Assembly: GCA_905221605.1 (NCBI GenBank)
Contig: CAJNDS010002377.1
Coordinates: 308,501-368,500, forward strand
DNA from: Symbiodinium natans
Taxonomy: Eukaryota > Sar > Dinophyceae > Suessiales > Symbiodiniaceae
DNA length: 60,000 nucleotides
Direction: 5' to 3'
Translations under genes and position numbers: made by a program
Part shown: positions 45,880 to 56,461 of the stretch, one piece after another
How positions within the stretch are numbered: the stretch's first letter is position 1
Layout: the number at the start of each line of letters is the position of its first letter
Notes under the pieces: model-generated
What the model was told of the DNA's origin: nothing
The model's input: the letters and a program-made list of their open reading frames with translations, nothing else
Database searches by the model: none

Positions 45880-47684
45880 TCAAGCCGACCCAGGTGCGAC
45901 GACGATGCTTCTGCAACAAGCGAGTTTTGGACGTGGCAATGTGATCTTGCAGAACAAAAGGCACACTGCTGCGAGCTGAAGAATGACACAAGCCATAAAG
46001 CCTGCCAACCAAATGGGCGAATATTTCTCGATGACGACGAAGAAGATGCCGCCAGTAGCCATCATAAAACAATCCGAAATCCACAGGGCAGTCCCGGTGA
46101 GAACTGATCCTAGCAGCAGCTGCAAGATCCCACGCTCCGCTGCACATCGAGTGACAAGTTGATTGCACCGCAGCGCCAATGGAACATTGGTTGCCAAAAA
46201 CAATGGGACCAAAAGGAAGTTCATCACAGCATCTGAGACCATGTAAGCAGAAACTGAAGTGAATCCCATGTTCGAGGCAGCTACTCGGCAATCTCGATGA
46301 CCGTCGCACCCTAAGACAGTTACAAACGAAAGGAACATGAAAGGCAAGATGGCAACCATGCACAACTTGAAAGGCATCTCATTCTCTTGGCCCATGGCAG
46401 TGACCACAGAATCACGCAGCGTAGCTCTCACATAGGCGTTGAACTCACCAATGACCTCTGCTCTCGTGGGGTAGCTCGTGATGTGACGGATGTCACGCAT
46501 GGTCTGCACCAGAGGAACGGCTGCATCCTGCATCTCATCCTCGCTAGGTTGCTGGATGCTCCTCCAAGGATGCCACAAGCTCATCTCATCCATCAAAGGC
46601 GGTGGTCGAGACTCCTCGGCATCCAAAGCGACGCTCAGGGGGGGGTCCAAAGCCTCATCAAAGAGATCTGATATATGTTCCTCAATGATTTGACGGTCAC
46701 TTTCCAGGGTGCATCTGGCATTCTTCAAATCGAACCTTTGCATCTCATCCAGCATCCATCTGTGGCGTCTGAGCTTCTCCAAGCAAAACCATGAGAAGGG
46801 GACTCCAGAACACACATACATGTATAGAGGTAAAGACTCCAATTCAAAGAGAGACATGAAAAGAGCTCTTCTTGAGGCAGTTTCGAAAGGCGGAGTTTTG
46901 TATCCCATCACCATGCAGGAAAGCACGAAACCGATTCCAAACCAAGACAACGTCCACAGTGGCTTCCACATTGGCACCAGTACCATCGCATGTTCTGGTC
47001 CAGCTTTAGCACGAACAGCTAATTCATAGTTGCACCACAACCTGGACAGGCGCAAAACAGACAAACAAGTCATGACTATACAGACTATACAGTGGCTTGT
47101 TACTACACGCAGCCAAAGCTTTTGTTTTGCAAGCTCCCCCGCCTTTGGCAGTACGTTTCATCCCAAAGCACCAACATCTGAGCTGACTGAGCCACAAAGG
47201 CTGGTACAGCTTGAAGCGTCTGAGCTTTCACTGAAGGCTGATCTTGCTCCACGCAAACTTGATCAAACCAAATGCACGTCTTGGAAAAGACGTGCCCGAA
47301 GAGATACACGATGAGAAATGTAGCCATCGGGACGTAGAACAACCACACAAACAAAACGTCTTCAGGCTGTGGAATGAAGCGTTGGGCAGCGTCCCCGGCT
47401 TGCAGTAGGAAGAGGATGAAGGTAGCTGACAAGGCAGCAATGACCACAGACGAAGCAATGGCCAAGTCAAGGTTCAGATGGTGACAAAGTGCCAGGGCTT
47501 TCATCCAGCTGGCACAGGACCAAGAATGGCTGACGAAGATGTCAGCCTTCGCAACCTTCCGCAAGGAATTGACGGGCAGGCATCGCGAGCAGTTCAGAAG
47601 GCTTGATGTGACATCAAGGGCAGATGCTGCTCGAAATAGCCCGTGCTGGTCGGCCAAGGCAGCTTGTGCCTGAATTGAACGCAT
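45880..47684 (-). CDS. Membrane-anchored TIR-like protein, two exons, 567 aa
   Basis: Exon 1 (47684-47143) and exon 2 (47041-45880) total 1704 nt, exactly 568 codons; the 101-bp intron has a GC donor and AG|G acceptor and restores YCQRLWC. KADIFVSHSWS lies at about residues 47-57. Two hydrophobic helices follow at about 75-95 and 111-132, then CIWFDQVCVEQD at 137-148 and QRLWCNYELAVRAK at 180-193. More hydrophobic segments lie downstream (WTLSWFGIGFVLSCMVMG, and four or so in the C-terminal third). The three-block TIR-like signature matches the neighbours at 42.7 and 54.9 kb, here with a TM hairpin inside it. Likely a membrane signalling protein; ligand and activity unknown. An upstream exon is possible because a stop precedes the ATG closely. 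Confidence 0.78.
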
Positions 47685-47761
47685 GGCCCTGCGCTCGGCT
47701 TACGGCTGCCGCGCGTCGAAAAAGACCCTTTGGGCCAGAGCCAAGTAGACTGCGGTCGCCT

Positions 47762-47790
47762 GGTCTCTCTCTCTCTCTCTCTCTCTCTGT
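47762..47790. repeat. CT microsatellite upstream of the membrane TIR-like gene
   Basis: A (CT)n run lies 80 bp upstream of the start codon, reading GA on the gene strand. An open stretch beyond it (47883-47790, ESIVTDLVTPREDCDRSWKE) may be an additional 5' exon. Confidence 0.8.
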
Positions 47791-47899
47791 GGTCAAATGG
47801 ACTGTCTCCTTCCAGCTTCGGTCACAGTCCTCGCGCGGTGTGACGAGATCCGTCACGATGGACTCCAGGTTCTCCTGTGTCACATGCCCCGCGAGGTTT

Positions 47900-50800
47900 C
47901 GACCCCGAGCTTCGTGACGGCAAATGCACTGAGAGCCTGGGACCTGAACCCTGAATGGCTACTTTTGATGTCCAACAAACCATTCGACTCATGACGATGA
48001 CAACAGCACGCAAAAGCCCTTCTGTGATGCCCTTGCACCCCTGGCAGCAAGGTTTGGAATCTCTACTGGAACAAGGCACCAAAGTGCCCGGAATCTCGGT
48101 TTAGGGTCTAGGGTTTAGGGTTAGGGTTCCAGGGCTTAGGGTTCTGAAGCCTTCTGACCTCTCCCACATCGCTCCTTGGCCTTTTTGGCGATCGATCAGG
48201 TCCTTGTCGGCCTGCTCGAAGGGCGGCCTCACCCGCTCGGGCTGAAGCATCCCCCTTCCCCCCCCCCCCCCCCCACCCCCACCCCCAAACCCAAAACCTC
48301 ACAAAAATCCGGAAACCCTACACCCCAAAACCTGCAAACCGTTTTTAACCCTTGAAAACCCTTGGGGCCTAGCACCCAAAAAACCTTGAAAACCCCAAGC
48401 CCGAAAACCCTAAACCCCCAAAACCCGAAACCCCGAAACCCTGAAACCCTCAAACCTAGAACTAAACAACTAAACCCCTGCGGAGGGCATAACAGGAGGC
48501 CAGAGGGGACACCACTCTCGCACTGACAGCTCCTCCTCCTTCCAGTCTTCTTTTCAACTTTACATATACCGTATACCATATAAAATCATATATGTATCAT
48601 ATGTCTATATATGTATATATATATATATATAAAGAATGCTTCGAGCCGTTAAAGAAGAACACGACTCGTTATTCCTGAACCCCTGCAATGCTCCCCCCCT
48701 TAGGACCATTGAAGGGGAAAAAAGTACCATAATAGGGAACTCTAAGAAGCCACAGCACTACTTAAAAAGGCCCCTTATTGTCGAACCTCGCGTTTTGCAA
48801 GGGACGCTCGAGCCTGGCAAACAACGACAGAAAGGTCCTGTGGTTCTCAAGGAGGCTTAGATATGCCTTGGGCTCTGGAGGACTATTTATCTATTTTGCT
48901 GTGAATTTTGTGGTATAGAACGATGAAGGAATATATCTTCATCTATCATGTGCTGTGGAAAGAGCGACATACAATTCTTCCAAGATTTTACTGGACTTTG
49001 CCGGCTGATGGACACCAGCTGCGATGGCGCAAAGGACCAGCGGCTGCCTTTCTCGAAAGCCCTAACCTACCCCCCCCCCCCCCCCCCCACGCCCTCGCAA
49101 CAAGCAGCAAAAAAAAAACGCGATAAGAAACCACAAAGCGTAAACTCCCAAACCCCTAAAGTCAGAAAGCCCATGCCTCGACCCTACCTGCGCTTCAAGG
49201 CCCTTCGGGCCGCGGGGTTTATAGACAGTCTCCTCAAGACACTCAATAGGGGCTGTCACTACTACTGAACTCCAAGCATGCCCTACACCCTAGCCCTAGC
49301 ACCCGAAATCATAAACTTGGGCCCCAAACCACCACCCTATTCCCAACCAAGCACCAAAAAGTATAATGGTCAGATGCAGGTTTTTTGGTATACAGTATAG
49401 TGTAGCCATACAGGAACCCACAGGAAGAGTTATACTGAATATTCAGCCTATCGCCGTACTTAAAGCCTAAAGCCTAGATTTAACCCTAAAGCACAAATCC
49501 TAGACCCTAAACCCTAATTAAATCCTACATCCTAACCCTACCAGCGCAAAGGGCACCTCTTAGCCAAACACTCCTCCGTCAAACTCGGGCGCAAGCCCTG
49601 CCCTCCCGAAGAACTTTTTCCATGGCAGGTTTTGGTTTCGGGCTAGACTTTGAGCGTCGAAGAGGTGAGACAGTGAGACATAAAACTGTATGATGCCCCG
49701 ATAAAGAAGAACAGGATTTTCTTTCTGAGGGGTTCTTGAGCAAATAATTAGGTAGGCAGTAGGCGTCACCGACCTCGGCTCCCTAAACATCGATATCGTC
49801 GATACCTGAAGCTTTGCGCCTCAGACCGACCCCCCACTTCGCCCTAAACCCTGAACCGTTTAAACCTTGAACCCTAAACCGTGAACCCTAGCCCTAAACC
49901 CTAAACCCTGATCTGAGGGTGGCAGTTGTTGGGCGGTTTCATCTCATTACCTCTGCAGATGCACCGGATCTCGCGACCTGAGCTGAGGTTCAAAATGCAC
50001 AAGCCAAGATCTTGATCGCCTTTCAATGCATATTCGGGGCTTCTGCGAATTGTACAGGGTTTTTGGGCCAGAAGATCGGCTGGGCTCAAGGTGCCCCGAT
50101 AGTGCGGTTTCGGGCTAAGGTCCACGCTTTCAGTCGGAGTCGCAGCAGAAGTCGCGCCGGAAGTGCCTGGCAACGAAGGGCTTGGCAGGACCTGCGGGGA
50201 ACTCGGAGGTTTGAGGGGCTCTGGATGCCTTAATTAGGGGGTTTCGGGTTGAGGGTTTGTAGGGTTTTCGGGTTTAGGGTTAGGGCCTTAGGACGCCTAA
50301 GAGGGCCGTCAGAAAGACAGCAGCCGCGGAGAGCTGCAATGCTCACGTGTCATGTCTAGGAACTGTAGCAACATTCTAGCAACTGATTGCAACTGCTGGA
50401 TTGTGTGCCCCTGAAACAAACAACAGGGGCCTGCACAGCTTCCGGGTCATCTTTCGATCCCTCTGGCGCTGCTCGGCCGTGCGCTTCTCAGGCCTTCAGA
50501 ACAGAGAGTCTTTAGGGTTTAGGGTTTGGGGATTAGGTTTTCAAGGTCCCCTGTACTTGGCGCAGCAACTTTTCGCTAGGGGCAGCCTTTGTGACTCTGA
50601 TGTCAAGGACTGGCCAAAAAAAACGTGCTGAAGCTGTACTGAGCAAGTCTTCATGATTCAAACCACTGCGCCGGGGGGCCTGGGGCCGAAGAACCACTCC
50701 TCGAGGGACAGCGCCTCTCTGAAAGCTATGAACTTTGATGGAATGAGCCATTCTAGTCCAAGGCTCCGCAGACAATGGGGAACGTGGACTACGGCAGCTA

Positions 50801-52588
50801 TTTAGTCAAGGATGCCAGCTTAGTTCCTTGCTTCATGCTGCTCAGCTAATGTGGGCAAGCCCATGTACGACGTGGAGGCGCGCGGATGGTACAGCACAGC
50901 ACGGAGAATTACAGGCTACTCCACAGGAAGCTCTTAAACATGTTTAGATGATTCTAGCAAACAGGCCACCCCACCGCGCCTACTTCTGAGGGCGGAGGCA
51001 AAACTGGAAAGCGCAAACACCTCAAAGTGACCCAGAGTGTGGCAAGTGCCTGGTGACACCCGAGAAGCACCTAGAAGCCCTCACAAAGACCTGGGGGGCT
51101 CGGTGTGGCAATGTTTGGCTGGCGCTTTGATCGGAAGTCAAACCGAGCACGTTCCAGCTTGGTCCGAGAAGCCGCGCCCCCCCCCCCCCCCCAGCTCCAC
51201 CGTCGTGGACGTGGGTGACAAGCTCATGAGGCCGCAGGACTTTTGCGCAGAAACACGCCGCAATGGGAGCTGAAAAGGGTACTTTTGCCAGCGCTGGCGA
51301 GCAGGGTGTTTGAGAACACCTTTTCAACCCATAAACCCTAACACCGCAGCGCCCAAAACTCGAACCCAACAGCCTAAACATCCTTTGTTTGATTTTGGGC
51401 ATGAATCCCACCAAAAAATAACAAGGTGAACCTTTCGAACCCAACAGCCTAAACATGATTAAGCAAAACACTCGCCCGAAACCTGGAAGAAGCGACAGAG
51501 CCCCAGTGACACTTCTTGCCCAACCACGCTAAAAAAAACCCTGGACGTTAGGATCTCCACTCCGCTTCCGCTCTATTCACTTCCACTTTGGATTTGGGTT
51601 TAGGGAACGTATAAGCCCTGTGAGCCCTCAACGCTGCATTGCCCTCGACCCTCTCCTGACCTTCTTCGGTACGGCGCGACTTGGCCCGGAGCGCCTTGGA
51701 TGCTGGCAGCACTCGGGATTTCATGGGGCTTCGACTTCCAGAGGTGTTGGGGGCGTGTAGAGGGTGCAGCGTGAGGGCCGTTAAGGCTTTGTTGGGCAGG
51801 GTTTCGGATAGGGCGTGATTGTGTCGTTGCAGCAGGGATTTTAGAGGCTTCGAGATAGGTTTTCGGGGTGCGAACTTTGAAGTTGGGCTTAAGTTTAGGG
51901 TTGGGCCCTATAGTACGGGTTTCCGAAAGTGGGGGTACCCTCGTTGGTTGGGGTGATTTGGGGGTTGAATATGTGTGGCGCATCTTTGTTTTTGGGAATT
52001 CCCCACCGATAGGGCTTGAAGGATTGAGCGTGCGTCGGTAAGCCGAACTACAGGTTCGAAGGGAGTTTGCCGAGGGTTCAAACTTGTAGAATGTTGGCGG
52101 GCCGGCGGACATCCCATCAACCCATAAAGAAGTGGCAACGCAGAACACGCGATTCTTTGCAAGAAGCCGGCTCATTGGTAAAAAAGAAGTGACATCAACA
52201 TCTAGGGGTTTTAGAGTTTAGGGTTTATAGGGTTTAGGGATTTAGGGATTTAGGGATTTAGGGATTTAGGGATTTAGGGTTTAGGGTTTAGGGATTTAGG
52301 GCTTTAGGGATTTAGGGATTTAGGCTTTAGGGTTCATGCCCCCCCCGCCTCCCAGCAGCTGTTGCGTGCTGCAGGCCTTTGCATGGCACCGGCTGCTGCA
52401 GCAACCTGGGGAACCGGCTCACAAAGAGTTCCATTCGCCTTTAGGGTTTCTAGGGCTTATGGGGCTTATAAGGTTTTTTTGCCAGCCGCCTAGCTGACTC
52501 AGAGAGACTCCGGCTAGCTGACTCAGGGTTTAGGGGTTTAGGGTTTCGGGTTAGACTTCCACGGCAACCATGCTCAAACTCTCGGCAA
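47900..52588. other. Gene-poor stretch with homopolymers and telomere-like tracts
   Basis: Contains poly-C at 48257-48274, 49071-49088 and 51177-51192, (TA)n near 48610-48630, and telomere-like sequence at 48100-48140, 49845-49912 and 52200-52336. Open frames such as 52175-51600 on the minus strand have no recognised domain. Confidence 0.45.
52200..52336. repeat. (TTTAGGGA)n variant telomere-like array
   Basis: TTTAGGGA octamers predominate with some TTTAGGG heptamers, unlike the CCCTAAA heptamer arrays elsewhere. Confidence 0.92.
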
Positions 52589-52687
52589 ATCATCGAGGAT
52601 GGCCCTTAAAACCCTCTGAAAAAGATTCCTGAATAGGATCCTCGTAAACCCAAGAAAGGGAAAATATCAAATGACCCACCGAGACAT
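52589..52687. mobile_element. Introner-like element, CTAGG family, diverged copy
   Basis: The element 52593-52683 starts CGAGGATGGCCC, has CCCTCTGAAAAAGATTCCTG and ends GACCCACCGAG; the order matches the kinase copy. Flanks are TCAT and ACAT, a likely 4-bp duplication with one change. Exon-like minus-strand sequence (SQLELHPGLRGCSAEVPSAV) adjoins its right side. Confidence 0.72.
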
Positions 52688-52689
52688 AC

Positions 52690-53145
52690 CCCAAAGCTCA
52701 TCAGCAAACCAACCGCACTGGGAACTTCAGCTGAACAACCACGCAAGCCCGGATGAAGCTCGAGCTGAGATCCTGGCGCATAGACAGGCACCTGCTCTAT
52801 CAGAGAATAGTTCTGATTTTGCTGATCGCACCGGGCACCATCGCGAGATCGACAAAACACACTATCAGCAACAGCCAGCAACTACTGGCTGCCCATCGAT
52901 TGACGAATCTATTCACCCCCACGGGCATTGGGATCAAGACTCGCGCTTGCCCTTGGAATTCTGCCTCGACCTGCTGCACCAAATAGCTCACCCCAGTCCT
53001 GCAAGTTTGGAAGTTTTTTCGCGGTTGGGTTTGGGAACTTGGGATCTGGGTTCTCAAGTTGAGTTTACAGAATACGACCGAGAAAAACGCAGCCAAACAC
53101 CTAAGCATCCACCAAGCATTGCACGACTTGATGGTGCGTCGCAAC
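52690..53145 (-). CDS. Possible exons around an introner copy
   Basis: Minus-strand frames 53144-52800 (VSYLVQQVEAEFQGQARVLI, then a hydrophobic stretch SSCWLLLIVCFVDLAMVPGA) and 52860-52690 are open next to the introner. A plus-strand ORF of 163 codons covers the same bases but is low-complexity and polar. Strand and function are uncertain. Confidence 0.3.
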
Positions 53146-54870
53146 CCCCAAGCTGCCCCTGAATCTACACAGACCTCGGGAAGGCAAGGTACCGGCGGGA
53201 CCTAAAGTGTAGAGAGTCAATCAAAGCTGCCCGGCCATTACTGTAGCTTACACAATTTACCATCAGCAAGTAGGACGTTTTGACATTTTCCGACAGCCCA
53301 CCATCGGGTTTGGTTTCTTAGACACACTGCTGATGGCTTGACTGAGAACTTGAAGATGCTCCACTTGAACCACCCCAACATGTGTCCGCAAAGGTGGCCT
53401 TGCAAACATAACACCCTCGACCCTCGACCCCGCCATTCCATCACCCCTGTGGCACAGGCTAGTGGCACCTTGTCGCGGTAGCAGGGTAGGCCTTTCATTG
53501 CTGTCATCATGAGAGGGTCTCAGAACTGATGCAAAGTACCTTTCGTTCCATATTGTATAACCGTAGTCGGCGGCTACTGTTTCTACTTCCCATTTTTTGT
53601 TAGGCAGGCCCAGCCCCTGAGCTCAAGCTGCATGGCTCTTGCGACCTGCACATGTGTGTCTGAGGCCTGGAAGACAGCCCCGCTTGGAGTAGCCAAGGAA
53701 GGGAACCACACCGGCGCGTAGAACTGGGAAGACCTGAGTGGGCAAAAATGAAGAATACACCAAGGCCGTAAAGCCGAACATACCTGTGGATGGTAGCTCG
53801 TATAGTCTTCCTGGAGAAGTGAAGCTTGTTGCCAAATGAAGCTTGGGTAGGGTCAGGGTAGGGTCACATTGGCTCTGTGAAAGTGGCCCAGAGGGGCGTG
53901 AAAGTGGGGCGGAAGGAGATCAGTTCTTCGAGATGCTTCTTATTCTTGGCAGGCCGGGGGCGGAGACGAATAAGTTAGAAGATGCTATAAGTGTTCGGTT
54001 TGATTCAGGTCATCAGGTCAAGTGGAGTCAAAACACTTGATGACTTGAAAACTCTAGATCTTCTTTGGGCTCTGCGCAAGAGAGATACAAATGCCCAAGC
54101 AAGCCCTTGCAAGCCCTTGCAAGCCCTCGAAGTCCGACCAAAAGAGACACTTCTTCCATCTTCTTCCAAGATCCTGGAGCAGCACGAGTCTACCCGTCGG
54201 GGACTCCAGCGCTGCTCGTTTATTTAGGCACCCGCCAACCAGTCGGGGCCATAGCTGGGTCCATTTCGGCTCAAGGCTGAATACAAGCTTTAGCTTGTAC
54301 TTTGGGCAGGATGCTGCGCGCAAAGTCAGCTCAAAGCAGGCCAGAGCGATTCTCTGTATCGCACACTGCCTGAAGCCTAGGCTGACAACGAACATGTTGT
54401 TGCCGCCCTCTTGAAGTCGCAAGCCTGCTGTGTCAAACGGGGACTCTTTAAAAAAGTTCGTTTTTCATAGTGCGGGGAATGTAGGTATGTGTGCGCGCAT
54501 GCTGCGTGCCGCGTGCCGCGTGCTGCGTGCTGCGTGCTCCCTCTGTGTTATCCCTTTGTTTTTGTATCTTTTTGTTTTTGCTGTTTTGTGTGTGTGTGCT
54601 TGGATTTACCATGAGCGTGAACTGCCGTTCCTGATTTTCTGCGACTCACACCCGGGTAGCCCGTGGAGCTGGATCGTCGAAAAAAGACGGAGCCCGCTTG
54701 CCAAACAGCCTTGTGCCGGCCAGCCGGACGATACCTATCACAAATCGAGATCAACTCAGTCACCGAAGCATCATTACCATGCCCAGGTACTGCCACTGCA
54801 GCTGTACAACCACCATCGCCAACTCTCGTAGCACATTGGTGTGAAACATACATATATAGAAGCTGTACAT
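53146..54870. other. No gene recognised
   Basis: Both strands carry ORFs of about 120 codons at 54054-54422 without domains. A spliced-leader-like 15-mer lies at 54269-54283. Confidence 0.4.
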
Positions 54871-54874
54871 ATAG

Positions 54875-56134
54875 CTAATTCATGACCCAGCTTCCTTGTC
54901 TGTCCAGACCTTTACGTGCTGCATCTGCCAGCAGACCCATGAAATCGAATCCCCGATGGCAGGATTCTATCAAGCCTTCGGTCCCGAAGATAAAATCTCG
55001 CAGCTCAGCGTTGAACTTGTCCTTGTCTTGAATCTGAGACAGAATGTACTGGGTATCTTCTTCGCTGGATGCTTGCATCTCCTCCACTTTCAGTTGGTGT
55101 AGCCAAGCCTTGTGCCTTTCAAGGTTCTCTCTTGAGAAGATGATCATACCCTGCTGCATCCCGAGACTCTTCGCCTCATGAATTTCCGCCACACACCTTG
55201 GCTGCACTTAGGAGGGTAGCAAAAAATTGTGAACTTCTAGCCGCCTTATTAAGAAACCCAAGAACCCCAAAAAGGCCAAGACACCAGGTGCGTTGGAAGA
55301 GGTGGAACTCGGTGTCCACGGCGATGACGTGCTGACAGCAGGGGTTCAATGCCTGCATGCACCGCATCATGTCATCGAACTTGTTCATCTCTCCCTGTGG
55401 CTCCCTGCGACCGGTGTACCTTACTTCTCCAATAACCAAGGGAACAAAGAGGTTAAACTTTATTCCTACTAAATAAGGAAGCCCAAGAAGTTTAGAGTCC
55501 CACTAAGGTACTTTGCGTGCTGGCAGGTGCAGGCGATCGGAAGCAGGCCCGTGACGGGATCCGGCCGCTCGGAGGGGTGCACGGTGTGGCACATGCCAGC
55601 ATGCCTTAGTAGCCCACGTAATCATACTACAATATCTACTCTAATAGTCACCATACTATTTACTATAATAAGTAATAAGGGTACCCTTTTTGGGGTTGGT
55701 CACTTTGCAAGGGAACCTTAAACCAAAAAAAGGGGGAAAAGGGGCACCACTGGGCTGCAAAGATGCTGGTTCACGGAGAAGCAGCAGATCCAGTAGGCCA
55801 GCCCAAGCTTGTTCTTCAGCAGCAGCTCCTCCCTCAAAGCCTCGAGCTCCCGGCCTTCCAACCTGCACACACAACTCTGCACACAAACTGCGGGCGCAGC
55901 TCCTTATAAACTCTGAATCACACACAACGCTCGAAGAGGTACCCCCCTCGTTTTTTTCTCTCCAAGGGCCACCTCTTTTGTTGTTTATTGCATCTCTCTC
56001 TCTCTCTCTCTTCCTTCCTTCCTTCCTTCCTTCCTTCCTTCCTTCCTTCCGCAGCACTTGACCCTCCCGAAGGAAGGCCGCCCTAATGGGCGTGCTCTAC
56101 CGAGTCAGTCGGTGTGACATGTGTGAAAAGCATG

Positions 56135-56168
<34 letters not shown>

Positions 56169-56460
56169 GCACTCTCTAGAAGGTGAGGATAAGGCAGAGT
56201 CTGAGGCGCAGGCCTTGGAATCACAGACTCGAAGCTCGGCAGTTCCATGGCGTCCGCCACGACCGCGGCCACGAGGTGCGCGAAGTAGTTGGACCAGCTG
56301 TGGGTGACCATCCTTAGAAGGCTAATTGGCATGTTCAACCGCTTATACTAACAGCTCCTTAGTACCTTAGTAGAATCCCTACTAAGGACTGTTAGTGTAA
56401 GGGGGAACATCCCAACTTGTGGCAGATTCTCGGGGGAGGGGTGGGGGTTCTTCCAGACAG
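54875..56460 (-). CDS. TIR-like protein of the SHSW / NQH / WCVAE type, five or six exons
   Basis: Exons in order: about 56460-56404 (NPHPSPENLPQVGMF), 56341 to about 56228 (MVTHSWSNYFAHLVAAVVAD), about 55870-55768 (LLLKNKLGLAYWICCFSVNQ), 55604-55512 (MCHTVHPSERPDPVTGLLPI), 55419-55285 (MNKFDDMMRCMQALNPC, VIAVDTEFHLFQRTW) and 55196-54875 (CVAEIHEAKSLGMQQGMIIF to the stop). Introns 55605-55766 (GC-AG), 55420-55511 and 55197-55284 (GT-AG) restore the frame exactly, and each starts with a 4-nt word repeated after its AG. The VTHSW, YWICCFSVNQH and RTWCVAEI blocks parallel the TIR-like signature of the two neighbours. No TM helix or extra domain is seen. A soluble signalling or enzymatic role is possible. 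The 5' end and the first donor sites are uncertain. Confidence 0.7.
55197..55284 (-). mobile_element. Intron of TIR-like gene with GTGT duplication
   Basis: 88 bp. On the minus strand it begins GTGT-CTTGGC and ends GCCAAG, followed by GTGT in the next exon. The ends CTTGGC and GCCAAG are a perfect 6-bp inverted repeat. Confidence 0.75.
55420..55511 (-). mobile_element. Intron of TIR-like gene with GTAC duplication
   Basis: 92 bp. It begins GTAC-CTTAGTGGG and ends AGAAGTAAG, followed by GTAC. The CTTA ... TAAG termini are inverted. Confidence 0.75.
55605..55766 (-). mobile_element. GC-AG intron of TIR-like gene with GCAT duplication
   Basis: 162 bp. It begins GCAT-CTTTGCAGCCCAGTGG and ends CGTGGGCTACTAAG, followed by GCAT. 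The termini CTTTGCAGCCCA and TGGGCTACTAAG form an imperfect inverted repeat, and the sequence resembles 9448-9548. Confidence 0.78.
55990..56128. repeat. CT / CCTT tract plus GCCC-hairpin element, copy B
   Basis: (CT)n and (CCTT)n are followed by CACTTGACCC, GCCCTAATGGGC and CGTGCTC, then CAGTCGGTGTGACAT. The order matches 1320-1440. It lies between exons of the TIR-like gene. Confidence 0.8.
56342..56402. mobile_element. 60-bp hairpin intron candidate
   Basis: Arms CTTATACTAACAG and CTGTTAGTGTAAG enclose a second stem CCTTAGTAG / CTACTAAGG around AATCC. It sits between exon-like stretches of the TIR-like gene and shows the CTTA...TAAG ends of the other introns. Confidence 0.7.
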
Positions 56461-56461
56461 G

